A stretch of DNA of 56,139 bases from Arthrobacter terricola (GCF_004354015.1 NZ_SMRU01000029.1:12398-68536); one strand, 5' to 3'. Numbered from the stretch's first letter, positions 8,837-16,988 are shown. Translations and numbers: made by a program. Notes: generated from the sequence alone by a model not told the origin.

Positions 8837-9262
8837 ATGCTGATGCGAACGGACCCGTTCCGCGAATTCGACCGACTGGCCCAGCAGGTACTCGGCACGA
8901 CCGCCAGGCCGGCGGCAATGCCCATGGATGCCTGGCAGGAAGGCGAGGACTTCGTGGTCGCCTTCGACCTTCCCGGAGTCACCGCCGACTCGGTGGACAT
9001 CGACGTCGAACGCAATGTGCTGACCGTCAAAGCCGAACGTCCGGACCCCACCGGCGAAAACACGGAACTGATCGCCTCCGAACGGCCCCGCGGCGTCTTC
9101 AGCCGCCAACTCATCCTCGGCGACGCACTCGATACCGACGGCGTCAAAGCAAGCTACGAAGCCGGAGTCCTGACCCTGCGGATCCCCGTGGCCGAGAAAG
9201 CCAAACCGCGCCGCATCGAAATCGAAACCGCCGGGACACAGCGCCAGGAGATCAGCGCCTGA
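8837..9262 (+). CDS. small heat-shock protein Hsp20/alpha-crystallin
   Basis: 141-residue ATP-independent chaperone that holds unfolding proteins. The start LMRTDPFREFDRLAQQVLG is typical of actinobacterial Hsp20 (18-kDa antigen type). The alpha-crystallin domain runs from EDFVVAFDLPGV to the GVLTLRIPV motif (about residues 35-125), and the tail is short. AAGGAG lies 9 bases before the ATG. It is divergent from the MerR/HspR-like gene and followed by a J-domain gene, forming a small heat-shock cassette. Confidence 0.95.
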   Translation: MLMRTDPFREFDRLAQQVLGTTARPAAMPMDAWQEGEDFVVAFDLPGVTADSVDIDVERNVLTVKAERPDPTGENTELIASERPRGVFSRQLILGDALDTDGVKASYEAGVLTLRIPVAEKAKPRRIEIETAGTQRQEISA

Positions 9263-9399
9263 CCGCCGGCGCAGCCACCCGACCGGGAGCACCGCACCGC
9301 AACGCCGCATCCCGTCCAAAGGGCGATAGGGTTCACAGACATCTCACAGCCCGGGACGCTCTTGAACACGGGTGGACCCCGAGGGTGGCTCCGGCAACG

Positions 9400-9430
9400 A
9401 TGGTCCCCGGCTGAACGAACCGGGGACCAT
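9400..9430 (+). terminator. stem-loop between hsp20 and the J-domain gene
   Basis: Perfect 11-bp inverted repeat ATGGTCCCCGG/CCGGGGACCAT with a 9-base loop. No T-run follows, so it may be an attenuator or an mRNA-processing hairpin rather than a full terminator. Confidence 0.5.
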
Positions 9431-9467
9431 CCCCGTCCCCCTGCTTGAATACCCCTACGGCCGACCG

Positions 9468-10001
9468 ATGAAAAACAACGACCCGGATCCTTACGACATC
9501 CTGCACCTCGCGCCGACCGCGACCGCACGCGAGGTCGCCCGCGCGTACCGCGCACTCATGCGCGGTGCGCACCCCGACACCCGACCGGCCCGCGAACACC
9601 ACGCCGGCCCCGGCCCGACGGCCCCGACGTCGCACGAAGAACCGAAGATGCAGGAAGAACCGAGGTTGCAGGACGAGCTGCAGGAGCTCCGGGACATCAT
9701 GGCCGCCTACGCCATCCTCGGCAACCCGGAAAAACGCTCAGCCTACGACCGGGAACACCCGCGGTCCGCGGCCAACCCGAAGCCGCAGCAGCCGGACAGC
9801 GCCGCTGTGCCCCCTGACAGCGGCGCTTCGCGGGCGGACGGCGAGACCGTGCGGACACCAGGGGCGCTGCTCCCCGCCGCGTCGCTGCTGATCGGACCGG
9901 TCACCTGGAAGCCTCCCGGCGGACGGTCCCCGGACATGCCGGCCCGGCCAGGTCCGTTTCCCCCAGGCGGCTACACCCTGATCCTGCGGATCAGGCACTG
10001 A
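9468..10001 (+). CDS. J-domain (DnaJ-like) protein
   Basis: 177 residues. The N-terminal J-domain (about 5-90) begins DPYDILHLAPTATAREVARAYR and keeps the essential HPD tripeptide in RGAHPDTRP; helix III is pushed away by a Pro/Glu-rich insertion, then IMAAYAILGNPEKRSAYDREHP completes the domain. The rest is Pro-rich with no zinc-finger or C-terminal DnaJ domains, so it is a class III type that recruits Hsp70 to special clients. ATG 9468 is the natural domain start; the ribosome site is weak. It sits 200 bases after hsp20. Confidence 0.85.
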   Translation: MKNNDPDPYDILHLAPTATAREVARAYRALMRGAHPDTRPAREHHAGPGPTAPTSHEEPKMQEEPRLQDELQELRDIMAAYAILGNPEKRSAYDREHPRSAANPKPQQPDSAAVPPDSGASRADGETVRTPGALLPAASLLIGPVTWKPPGGRSPDMPARPGPFPPGGYTLILRIRH

Positions 10002-10035
10002 GAGCCGAAGACGACGCAACCACAAAGGACACTCC

Positions 10036-10410
10036 ATGAGCGCCTGGCGCCCCTACGACAACCAATTGATACCCGCCTTCTATGAACGCTTCGAAAAGCG
10101 GTGGGGCAAAGGAACAGCCCCGTTCCTGGACCCCGAAACCCACGAACAACCCATGCCCCGGGCCCAATGGATCAACCCGGACACCGGTGCCGCGGTCGCG
10201 GTCGTGCCCATCTGGACCGAGGACCCCCAACACCGCTCCTTCGGGGTGTTCTACCTGCCCCCGGCCGGTGACATCTGGATCCTGCGCCCCGGGTACACCA
10301 ACTACATCGAAACCGACCCCAGGAACACCGAGCAAACCACCCTGCGCAACGACGCCTTCAGGAAAGCCGTCGCACACGCCAAGGAATTCATCTACGGAAC
10401 CCAGCCCTGA
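10036..10410 (+). CDS. hypothetical protein (124 aa)
   Basis: Soluble protein rich in aromatics (WRPYDNQLIPAFYERFEKRWG, FGVFYLPPAGDIWILRPGYTNY). AAAGGA lies 8 bases before the ATG. No known domain recognised. It starts 34 bases after the J-domain gene on the same strand and could be part of the same transcript. A clean reading frame, good ribosome site and non-repetitive composition support a real gene. Confidence 0.7.
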   Translation: MSAWRPYDNQLIPAFYERFEKRWGKGTAPFLDPETHEQPMPRAQWINPDTGAAVAVVPIWTEDPQHRSFGVFYLPPAGDIWILRPGYTNYIETDPRNTEQTTLRNDAFRKAVAHAKEFIYGTQP

Positions 10411-10553
10411 AAACCGCGTCCCGGACCAGACAAACCACCCCGCAGGCCCGGCAGCACCCGCCCCTCCGGATCCGCCACGATCCGACCCGCTTCTACCGTC
10501 CGGGGCCCGAAATGCAATACCCGGACCCCACGATCAATCACCCGGAGCCCCCG

Positions 10554-10829
10554 ATGACCACTCCACAAATCAACCAGTTCCTCCAGGACTGCATCATCCA
10601 CGATGACGCATCCGATACAGGGATCACCCCGGACGCGTTCTACGGACTCTACGTCAGCTGGTGCGCGCTGAACCTAAAAGTCCCTCTCCCCGACCCCGCC
10701 TTCCGGACTGCCCTGCGCCTCGCGGGCCTTCGCATGGAAAGGAACGGGAAGAACAAAAAGAGCGCCTTCCACGGCCTGCGCATGACGGGACTGGCAGCGG
10801 TGGACTACATCCTCAACAGCAATCCCTAA
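10554..10829 (+). CDS. small hypothetical protein, possibly DNA-binding (91 aa)
   Basis: Starts MTTPQINQFLQDCIIHDD with GGAG about 9 bases upstream. The central ITPDAFYGLYVSWCALNLKVPLPDPAFRTALRLAGL resembles the small helical domain that follows plasmid/phage P4-type primases, where it binds DNA; this is a resemblance by eye only. The basic RMERNGKNKKSAFHGLRMTG segment fits nucleic-acid contact. An in-frame ATG at 10512 would add 14 residues but lacks a ribosome site. Small plasmid-type gene of unknown role. Confidence 0.65.
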   Translation: MTTPQINQFLQDCIIHDDASDTGITPDAFYGLYVSWCALNLKVPLPDPAFRTALRLAGLRMERNGKNKKSAFHGLRMTGLAAVDYILNSNP

Positions 10830-10889
10830 AACACGCTCTACCAGACCCGGCACCGCGCACCTTCGCCCCGCAAACCCCGGACTCGTGTT

Positions 10890-11117
10890 CTATCTTCGCC
10901 GCAGGCCCACTGGATCGGAGTGTTCGCCGGTGATGTCGATGCCCAGCCCGGTGGCCGGGTCCACGGCCTCGGTGGTCGGCCCGGTCCCGGGTTTGGTTCC
11001 GGCGGCGGAGACGGTGACGTTGTCTCCCGCAAGGTCACGCATGAGGCCGGCGGCACGTTGTGATCTGCCGCCGTTCCTGCTGCAGACGAACAGCACGGCG
11101 GGCTGTGTTTGGCCCAT
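10890..11117 (-). pseudogene. arsenate reductase (low-MW phosphatase type), C-terminally truncated
   Basis: 75 residues only; the family is about 130-140. The P-loop is intact (VLFVCSRNGGRSQRAAGLM: C-x5-R-S), as is the following AAGTKPG and LGIDITGEHS, but the sequence then stops at GLRRR, losing the part with the redox cysteines and the acid Asp. This looks like a cut caused by a rearrangement near 10890-10900, so the product should not reduce arsenate. It is divergent from the acetyltransferase gene, an arrangement seen in ars clusters. Confidence 0.75.
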
Positions 11118-11210
11118 AAGGGCTGGTGGCTCTTTTCCTAAAGGTCGTGCCGAAAGTCCAATGCCGTCGTGGATATGTCCCGCACCGGATCCGGCACGCC
11201 TCGGGAACTC

Positions 11211-11230
11211 TATTGATAGTTGTCGATATC
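11211..11230. promoter_or_regulatory. possible ArsR-type operator
   Basis: AT-rich element with two half-sites, TTGATA (11213-11218) and TCGATA (11223-11228), one helical turn apart, 16 bases before the acetyltransferase ATG. It resembles operators of ArsR/SmtB repressors in ars clusters; no arsR gene is present in the window. Confidence 0.35.
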
Positions 11231-11246
11231 CGGGCATCATGGATGC

Positions 11247-11750
11247 ATGACTTTGCTCAGGGGCATGCAGGACGCCGACTGGCCGGAGGTCCGCCGGATC
11301 TACCAGGAAGGCATCGACACCGGGCAGGCGACGTTCGAAGCGGCCGCCCCCGGCTGGGCGAGCTTCGACGCGTCGAAGCTCCCCGCCCACCGCCACGTCG
11401 CCACCACCTCCGACGGCACAGTCCTGGGCTGGGCGGCCGTCTCGCCCGTGTCCTCGCGCCTGGCGTATGCCGGAGTGGTCGAGCATTCCTTATATGTCGG
11501 CTCCGAAGCCCGTGGACTCGGCATCGGCAAAGCTCTGCTGCAGGCACTCATAGCTTCGACGGAGGCCGCAGGGATCTGGACGATCCAAGCCAGCGTGTTC
11601 CCCGAAAACATCCCCAGCCTCCGCCTCCACGACAAAGCCGGATTCAGCGTGGTCGGCCGCCGGAACCGCATCGCCCGCATGTCCCACGGCCCCCTTGCCG
11701 GGCAATGGCGGGACACGATCCTCATCGAACGACGCTCGCTCCGCGTTTAA
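11247..11750 (+). CDS. GNAT acetyltransferase, PAT/ArsN1-like
   Basis: 167-residue N-acetyltransferase. It has the phosphinothricin-acetyltransferase layout: RIYQEGIDTGQATFE near the start, HSLYVGSEARGLGIGKALLQALI (acetyl-CoA loop R-G-x-G-x-G) at about 75-98, and FPENIPSLRLHDKAGFSVVGRR. Members acetylate glufosinate-like or methionine-sulfoximine-like amino acids; the ArsN1 branch acetylates arsinothricin. The truncated arsC next door favours the arsenic reading, but sequence alone cannot separate the branches. ATG 11247 is nearly leaderless. Confidence 0.85.
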   Translation: MTLLRGMQDADWPEVRRIYQEGIDTGQATFEAAAPGWASFDASKLPAHRHVATTSDGTVLGWAAVSPVSSRLAYAGVVEHSLYVGSEARGLGIGKALLQALIASTEAAGIWTIQASVFPENIPSLRLHDKAGFSVVGRRNRIARMSHGPLAGQWRDTILIERRSLRV

Positions 11751-11753
11751 GCG

Positions 11754-11933
11754 TTGAGCGGCACGGCCGGCGACGCCAGCCTCAGCGGGACCTTCAGCGG
11801 CGACCACGTCGACGTCATCGTGGTAGGGAACGTCAAGCCTGCGGACGGGACGGCATTCGAAGGCGGGCATGAGGCCACCGTCCCGACCGGGACGCTGACC
11901 GGGGCGACCAACGAGGCGCTCACACCCACCTGA
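11754..11933 (+). pseudogene. possible 3' remnant of an unknown secreted protein gene
   Basis: Open frame directly after the acetyltransferase stop, with no ATG/GTG and no ribosome site. Its product is Gly/Thr/Ser-rich (SLSGTFSGDHVDVIVVGNV, ATVPTGTLTGATNEALTPT) and looks like the tail of a beta-rich exported protein. Not recognised; the rest of the gene is absent. Confidence 0.3.
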
Positions 11934-12006
11934 CCCTCCCGGAACCCGGGCGGTGCGCGGGTCGAAGTGGTTGGCGAAAATTCTGACTCTGGTCGCAATC
12001 CTCGTT

Positions 12007-12031
12007 AAGTGATATCACTTAGATATCACTT
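12007..12031. promoter_or_regulatory. palindromic operator before the SPFH gene
   Basis: AAGTGATATCACTT is a perfect 14-bp palindrome (12007-12020), followed at once by a second half-site so that GATATCACTT occurs twice (12011-12020 and 12022-12031). It lies 20-45 bases before the SPFH ATG. The small ribbon-helix-helix protein of the same operon is a candidate binder. Confidence 0.6.
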
Positions 12032-12050
12032 TTAGTGTGAGGAGCGGATC

Positions 12051-12956
12051 ATGAGCGCAGCGTCTCCGGCCAACGGGCGGAAGGCAGAACCCGTCGGGCA
12101 CGCCGGCGCGAGGGTGGACATCACCCAGCGTCCAGCCCTTAGCCTCAACGGCTGGCTCGGCGTGCTTGCCTCCGCGGCGTGCACATGGTGGGCGGTCGCC
12201 GCTGCTACGAGTGGGTGGGTATGGCTGCCGATCTTGATCGGCTTGTTCATCGTCACCGCGCTGCAGGTGGTTGCGCCCGGACAGACCGCCGTCGTTCAGT
12301 TCCTCGGCCGTTACGTTGGCACGGTCCAGCGGCCGGGTTTCTGGTGGGTCGTGCCGCTGACCGTACGTCGGCAGGTCAGCATCCGTGTCCGCAACTTCGA
12401 GACCGACCACCTCAAGGTCAACGACGCCGACGGGAACCCCGTTGAGATCGCCGCGATCGTCGTATGGCAGGTGGCCGACACCGCCAAGTCGACGTACGCC
12501 GTGGACGACTACCGGAATTTCGTCTCCGTGCAGGCCGAGTCGGCGCTGCGCCACGTCGCCACGAGCCACCCCTACGACGACCCCAGCGGCACCGGGACCT
12601 CCCTGCGCGGCTCGACAGACCTGGTGGCCGCCGACCTCGCCCGGGAGGTCGCCACCCGCGTCGCGATCGCCGGCGTCGAGATCATCGAGGTCCGTATCTC
12701 GCACCTCGCCTACGCTCCCGAGATTGCCCAGGCCATGCTGCGCCGCCAACAGGCCAACGCGGTCGTGGCGGCCCGCTCGCGAATCGTCGAGGGCGCCGTC
12801 GGCATGGTCGAGCTGGCCCTGAGCCGACTGGCTGAGCACGAAATCGTCGACCTCGATGAGGAGCGCAAGGCGAGCATGGTCAGCAACCTCCTGGTCGTGC
12901 TGTGTGGCGAGCAGCCTCCGTCGCCCGTCGTCAATGCCGGCTCACTGTACACATGA
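12051..12956 (+). CDS. SPFH/Band 7 (stomatin-like) membrane protein
   Basis: 301 residues. Two hydrophobic segments near 33-75 (LGVLASAACTWWAVAAA, LPILIGLFIVTALQVV) precede an SPFH domain (about 78-250) with VAPGQTAVVQFLGRYVGTV, RVRNFETDHLKVNDADGNPVEI and VEIIEVRISHLAYAPEIAQAMLRRQQA. Such proteins form large rings that organise membranes. GAGGAG lies 6 bases before the ATG, below a strong palindrome. Its stop overlaps the next start (ATGA at 12953-12956), so the SPFH and ribbon-helix-helix proteins are translationally coupled. Confidence 0.92.
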   Translation: MSAASPANGRKAEPVGHAGARVDITQRPALSLNGWLGVLASAACTWWAVAAATSGWVWLPILIGLFIVTALQVVAPGQTAVVQFLGRYVGTVQRPGFWWVVPLTVRRQVSIRVRNFETDHLKVNDADGNPVEIAAIVVWQVADTAKSTYAVDDYRNFVSVQAESALRHVATSHPYDDPSGTGTSLRGSTDLVAADLAREVATRVAIAGVEIIEVRISHLAYAPEIAQAMLRRQQANAVVAARSRIVEGAVGMVELALSRLAEHEIVDLDEERKASMVSNLLVVLCGEQPPSPVVNAGSLYT

Positions 12957-13174
12957 GCGAGCGTGACCCGGGCCAGCGCCGCCACGTCCTGCTGCGTCTC
13001 GACCCTGCCGTCCACGGCGCCCTCATGCGCTGGGCCGACGACGAGCTCCGGAGCTTCAACGCCCAAGTCGAGGTGCTCCTGCGCCGGGCCCTCCAGGAGG
13101 CCGGGCGGATGCCCCAGCACGCCAAACCACTCCCACACCGCGGCCGCCCGAGAGACCCGGACCCGGACCGGTGA
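12953..13174 (+). CDS. small ribbon-helix-helix (Arc-type) protein
   Basis: 73 residues. RRHVLLRLDPAVHGALMRWADDELRSFNAQVEVLLRRALQEAG matches the Arc/HicB-like fold: one beta strand (VLLRLD) and two helices. The tail is basic and Pro-rich. It overlaps the SPFH stop by 4 bases. SPFH genes in actinobacteria are often followed by such a small protein. It may bind the operator upstream of the operon (autoregulation) or act with the SPFH ring; both are inference. Confidence 0.75.
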   Translation: MSERDPGQRRHVLLRLDPAVHGALMRWADDELRSFNAQVEVLLRRALQEAGRMPQHAKPLPHRGRPRDPDPDR

Positions 13175-14109
13175 GAGCGGTCGAGCGGCAGCTGGAGCCT
13201 CCGAGCACCTGCCGGCCGACCAAGGAGCCCTCGATGCAGGTCCTCATGATGGCGGAAAGGGATCGCTTCAGACAAAGCATCACAGTGCAAGTCAGAGGGG
13301 GTGGCAGGTTCGGGTGTACCTGGATCCCACCCCGGAGCACGTGAACGTCAACACGCTGGACCTTCGTCGGTTGGCTTCGGTAACGGCGCTTGACGGCCCA
13401 GTTGCCGTCGCGCCGGGTCCGGCAACTGCGAGGGGCATAACGATGCCCGGATCCTGTCCTCAAACGTACAATGGCCGATCCGCTGGCTTGCAGACGAAGA
13501 AGGGCGGCTGTTCTACCGGTGCAAACGGGACGATCAGCCATCGGCTCCCGTAGTACTCCACATACGAGTCCGCCGGGCAGCGGGAATAGGCTTCTTCACG
13601 GGTCATTTGGGCACTGCTTTTCCTGGTAAATAGTGGAGCTGCTTTATTAACGGGAACCTCGCCGGTGCTGCTCCTTTCAGGGGAGCCGGTTCCCGAGGTC
13701 GCTCGCGGTAACTATGTAAAGCGTAGAAAGCGACGGTCGGCGCCAGAAGGCTTCCAAAGGTTCTCCGCTTTAACAGTAAAAGTGCACGTTTTGTGCGTTT
13801 CTGCACCAAGGTGACGCCGGGCGCATCGCTTTCCAAGTGCTCCCGGATTTACGGATGCCGTGTTGTCGGACGACGCTTTGCGTCCGCACGGTCGACACAG
13901 GGCCTGTCCCTGACAGGCCGGACGAGCACAACACGGCAGCAAGCTTCACGAACCGCAGCGGCCGGAGCGCAGCATGATGATGGCGACGTCGCCCCTGATG
14001 ACCATCGCGGCAGAGGTCGGAGCCGGGCTGCGATTTCAGACGATGCCCACCTCCCGGTCAAGGTCCTTTCCCGGTGAGCCGGATTGTTTGGCCAGCACCT
14101 TTGCCTGTC
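13175..14109. other. decayed or non-coding region
   Basis: No confident gene on the plus strand. A short stretch around 13310-13430 translates to a protein-like segment (VYLDPTPEHVNVNTLDLRR) without start or continuation. At 13901-13919 there is a perfect hairpin GGCCTGTC/GACAGGCC with a 3-base loop. A possible small minus-strand gene is listed separately. The rest (13620-14100) shows nothing I can identify. Confidence 0.4.
13460..13606 (-). CDS. possible 48-aa protein
   Basis: ATG at 13606 opens a 48-codon frame: MTREEAYSRCPADSYVEYYG, then SRWLIVPFAPVEQPPFFVC and a short tail. The hydrophobic/aromatic pattern looks like a genuine small protein of the kind found in phages and plasmids, but the ribosome site is poor (AGGAA 17 bases upstream) and I recognise no family. 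Confidence 0.35.
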   Translation of the reverse strand: MTREEAYSRCPADSYVEYYGSRWLIVPFAPVEQPPFFVCKPADRPLYV

Positions 14110-15099
14110 TCAGGCGACCAGCGTCTGCGCAAGGGGGAGTGGCTCGGCGGCGGCAGCGGTGAGCGGGTCCGGGTGCCACCCCCAGTCAAGGCTCTCCATT
14201 TGGGAGGCCAGGATCGCCGCGACGACTCCATCTGGATCGCAGTGGCAGGGCTCGGCCGACCAAGCCGGCCTCGCGTCGACCACGGCCCACTGCCGGCTGT
14301 CGAGACGGCCGATGTCGAGGCAGTATCCGGGCGCCTGGTCCTCCGGGCCCATGGCATCAGCGACATCCTGCGCGAAGCGCCGGGCGTCCCCGGTATCGGG
14401 GCCTTCGTTCCGGCTGTGGGCTTGCCACGTTGTCCCGGCTCTGCCGTGGCCGGAGCGCGTGTGGCTCACCGCGGTGACCTGGCCCTGGACGAGGAAGCTG
14501 CGGAACTCCTGGGCGAAGGCGACCGGCCCGGACACGATCGTCGGGAGCCAGTTCAGCTCTTGCGTGGAATAGGCCGGGAAGGCACCCAGCACGTGAGCAA
14601 GCAGGGAATCGGCATCCGGGTGAACCCGGCCGCCGAACGCCTGGGACTCGTGCTGCGCGGGACTGACAAACAGCGGGCGGTGCCACGGGCGGAACAGGTC
14701 CCCCAGAATGCCCGAGCGCAGTGGGCGCCCGAGGAACTCCTGCGGCAGGCGGCCCAGCCACGCCGGGTCAGGAGAGAGGAATGCGTGAGGGCCGGTCTTG
14801 ACGAGCCTGGCTGCCCAGGAGCCTGAACACCAGTAGGCCGCCCGGCCACGGGGGTCCGGCTCCTCCAGCCCCAGGGTGTGGACGACCGGGACGAAGGCAC
14901 TCGCTCCGAGGTATCTGGCGATCCGGGCCGAGGCCACCACCTCGAGGCGCGTGTCGCCCGCGCCTCGGGCGCCGCTGGTCCAAATCGCCATCGACATGCT
15001 GTCCCCGCCTCCATCCGGACGCCAAGGGCTTTCCCCCTGAGCCCAAGTGTCCCACCGTCCGCCGGATCGCGTCATGGGTACCCTGTACTCAAAATTCAT
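14110..15099 (-). CDS. ATP-grasp protein (R2K/DUF4343-like)
   Basis: 329 residues. The C-terminal half has the ATP-grasp features of the R2K clade: QEFRSFLVQGQVTAVSHTR (Arg-rich strand), then GYCLDIGRLDSRQWAVVDARPAWSAEP where a D-x-G strand and a terminal D/N-x-N/R-P element bind metal-ATP. Such enzymes are thought to ligate peptides or amines to proteins and occur in phages and plasmids. ATG 15099 is chosen over a GTG 7 codons earlier. It lies 120 bases downstream of the disordered-protein gene on the same strand. Substrate unknown. Confidence 0.7.
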   Translation of the reverse strand: MNFEYRVPMTRSGGRWDTWAQGESPWRPDGGGDSMSMAIWTSGARGAGDTRLEVVASARIARYLGASAFVPVVHTLGLEEPDPRGRAAYWCSGSWAARLVKTGPHAFLSPDPAWLGRLPQEFLGRPLRSGILGDLFRPWHRPLFVSPAQHESQAFGGRVHPDADSLLAHVLGAFPAYSTQELNWLPTIVSGPVAFAQEFRSFLVQGQVTAVSHTRSGHGRAGTTWQAHSRNEGPDTGDARRFAQDVADAMGPEDQAPGYCLDIGRLDSRQWAVVDARPAWSAEPCHCDPDGVVAAILASQMESLDWGWHPDPLTAAAAEPLPLAQTLVA

Positions 15100-15219
15100 G
15101 CTGCCCTGGCGGGTCACCACGTGGCACCGCGGCCCGGGTACTCACCCCGGCGGGACGACGCCCTGTGCCTGCCAGGCTGTCCCACACAGTCAGCGGGGCC
15201 CACACCGCTTGCCTCTCCG

Positions 15220-16410
15220 TCACCGCATCGGCCTGCCGTCCCTGTCCTGTTCGAACTTCGCGCGTTTCTGTGTCTCCTCGCGGGCCTTGTCGCGGATGTA
15301 GATGGCATCCTTATGCGCGATCGGCGCGTCATGGATGTCGTGCGAGCCGCGCAGGAAGTTCTCGGTCCGGTCGGCGATCGAGTAGGCGACGGCTTGTTCA
15401 ATCACGGCCGCTGTGTCGTGCACTTCGCGGAGTTCCTGCTGCAGGCGCTCAAACTGCCTGGCCCGGCCTTCTTCCAGTTGTTCCAGCGCTGTCATGCGTT
15501 CGGCTACGGATCCCAGCAGCGGGTCCTGCGAGCGGAACAGCGCTGCAGCCGTTTGTGTCGCCGGATCGGTGTCCAGGCGGACGTCCAGCTGCGCCAGGAG
15601 GAAGGCTGTCACCAGCGCCCCCTGGCTGAGTCTCCGGGTGAAAGCTTCTGCGGCTTCTTCAGGGACCGCGCGCTCCCGCATCGCCGCAGCTTTCAATTGC
15701 TTGCGCAAAGCATCGACGAGCAACCGCGGCAGGTTCCGGACCTGCGGCGGGGTGTCCATGCCCGGCACTCGGAACGCTGAGTCCGGCAGTGTGTTGCCGC
15801 CACCGATGCTGCCGCCCTTCACGCCGCCCGTTGACGTCAGAGCCTGGACGGCGTCCTGGTCGTCGCTCTTCCGCCGGGCCGGGATGCTTCTACCGGCCTC
15901 ATGCTGTGCTGCGCGGGCATCCTCGGAATCATGCGCCGATTCCGGCTGCCCGGCCCGGTTCGCCTGATCCGAATGCGGCTCGACAGGCTCGTCGCGGGCA
16001 CCAGGGGCTGCCGCACCGGTGCCGGCGCGGGGAGCACTTGTGCCGGCGGTGACGACGTCCGCAGGCGCGCCACCGGAGCCGGAGCCGGCCGCGGTCTGTG
16101 TCCGCCCGGTCTCCCTGTCCTTTCGGGAGGAGGCATCCGGCACCAGTCGGTTGTCGTGATCCGGTCCATCCACCTCGTGCTCCGACGCTGCCCGCGGATC
16201 GGCGACAGCGTCTTCGTCAGGGACCATCGGTCCGTCATTGAAGGTCGGTTCGCCCGTCTCCGGCGTGGCGTCGGTCCGGCCGTCAAGGGTGTCCGGGGCC
16301 GCGCCGGTACGCCGGTACGGGTCCAGGTAGGACGTGTCGACCTCCATGACACCGCTGTCATCGGCTTTCGCGTCCTCCAGCATCTGGTGCCAGTCCACGA
16401 GCCGGACCAT
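15220..16410 (-). CDS. long disordered plus helical protein, plasmid-type, unknown
   Basis: 396 residues. Residues 1-170 are charged and low-complexity (many D/E/G/A/P), hence likely disordered; from about 195 a Gly-rich SIGGGNTLPDSAFRVPG leads to an alpha-helical, Gln/Arg/Glu-rich C-terminal region (RLLVDALRKQLKAAAMRER, ERMTALEQLEEGRARQFERL) that looks coiled-coil. The start is 4 bases after the ribbon-helix-helix stop, so the pair is one operon. The arrangement (small DNA-binder then long adaptor) suits a mobilisation or partition complex, but no family is recognised. Confidence 0.6.
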   Translation of the reverse strand: MVRLVDWHQMLEDAKADDSGVMEVDTSYLDPYRRTGAAPDTLDGRTDATPETGEPTFNDGPMVPDEDAVADPRAASEHEVDGPDHDNRLVPDASSRKDRETGRTQTAAGSGSGGAPADVVTAGTSAPRAGTGAAAPGARDEPVEPHSDQANRAGQPESAHDSEDARAAQHEAGRSIPARRKSDDQDAVQALTSTGGVKGGSIGGGNTLPDSAFRVPGMDTPPQVRNLPRLLVDALRKQLKAAAMRERAVPEEAAEAFTRRLSQGALVTAFLLAQLDVRLDTDPATQTAAALFRSQDPLLGSVAERMTALEQLEEGRARQFERLQQELREVHDTAAVIEQAVAYSIADRTENFLRGSHDIHDAPIAHKDAIYIRDKAREETQKRAKFEQDRDGRPMR

Positions 16411-16413
16411 GGC

Positions 16414-16755
16414 TTAGAGTTCACCGTCCTCATCGTCGAAAAGGTAGTTGCTGTCGCCGCGGGTGAGGCCGATCAAAGAGTCGAAGCCCTGGGTGACGAC
16501 GCGCTCGAGGTTCGCGCTGTTCGTGGACAGTGCCTTCACCTCGTCGACGAGCTGATTCATCCGGGCGATCTCCAGCGTCGGCAGGTCGTAGTCCTGGTTT
16601 TCACGGCGGATCTTCTCTGCGATGGCTTCGGCCATGTACTCGTTGACGGAGCTGAACCCGCGGCGCTTGGCCCAGTACCCGGCCCTCTGCTTGTCGTCCG
16701 GGTCCAGCCGCACGACGGTGCGTTCGCGCCGGTCCTTGTTGATCGTCCCGGCCAT
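16414..16755 (-). CDS. ribbon-helix-helix DNA-binding protein
   Basis: 113 residues. ERTVVRLDPDDKQRAGYWAKRRGFSSVNEYMAEAIAEKI (about 11-50) is a ribbon-helix-helix fold; the rest is helical with an acidic end (LFDDEDGEL). AGAGG lies 7 bases before the ATG. Two direct repeats of GAAACGA stand 20-40 bases upstream and are a candidate site for autoregulation. Its partner is the long disordered protein immediately downstream. Relaxosome accessory protein, partition protein or simple repressor are all possible. Confidence 0.75.
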   Translation of the reverse strand: MAGTINKDRRERTVVRLDPDDKQRAGYWAKRRGFSSVNEYMAEAIAEKIRRENQDYDLPTLEIARMNQLVDEVKALSTNSANLERVVTQGFDSLIGLTRGDSNYLFDDEDGEL

Positions 16756-16776
16756 CGCGGACCTCTTTTCGACACG

Positions 16777-16793
16777 TCGTTTCGCTTCGTTTC
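16777..16793. repeat. direct repeat upstream of the ribbon-helix-helix gene
   Basis: TCGTTTC at 16777-16783 and 16787-16793 (10 bases apart, one helical turn), read as GAAACGA on the gene's strand. Spacing fits cooperative binding of ribbon-helix-helix dimers. Confidence 0.45.
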
Positions 16794-16988
16794 TGAATCC
16801 ATAGTACTCATGATTAGAATGATCGGCGATAGCTCAACCAGTCATGTTTGGAAGGGATGTGAGGTTCAGTTGATCGACGCGGTGAATCCCGGATCCCTGC
16901 GAGCAGTACTTCCGTCTGCTCAGCAACGAGCCCTTCGGCATGTCCTCACCGTGGCGCCCGTATCCGGCATCGAACCGCAAAGGAACCC

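Noticed and set aside
13603..13942. Two minus-strand frames of about 76 codons
   Set aside because: No ribosome sites, mutually overlapping, and compositionally random.
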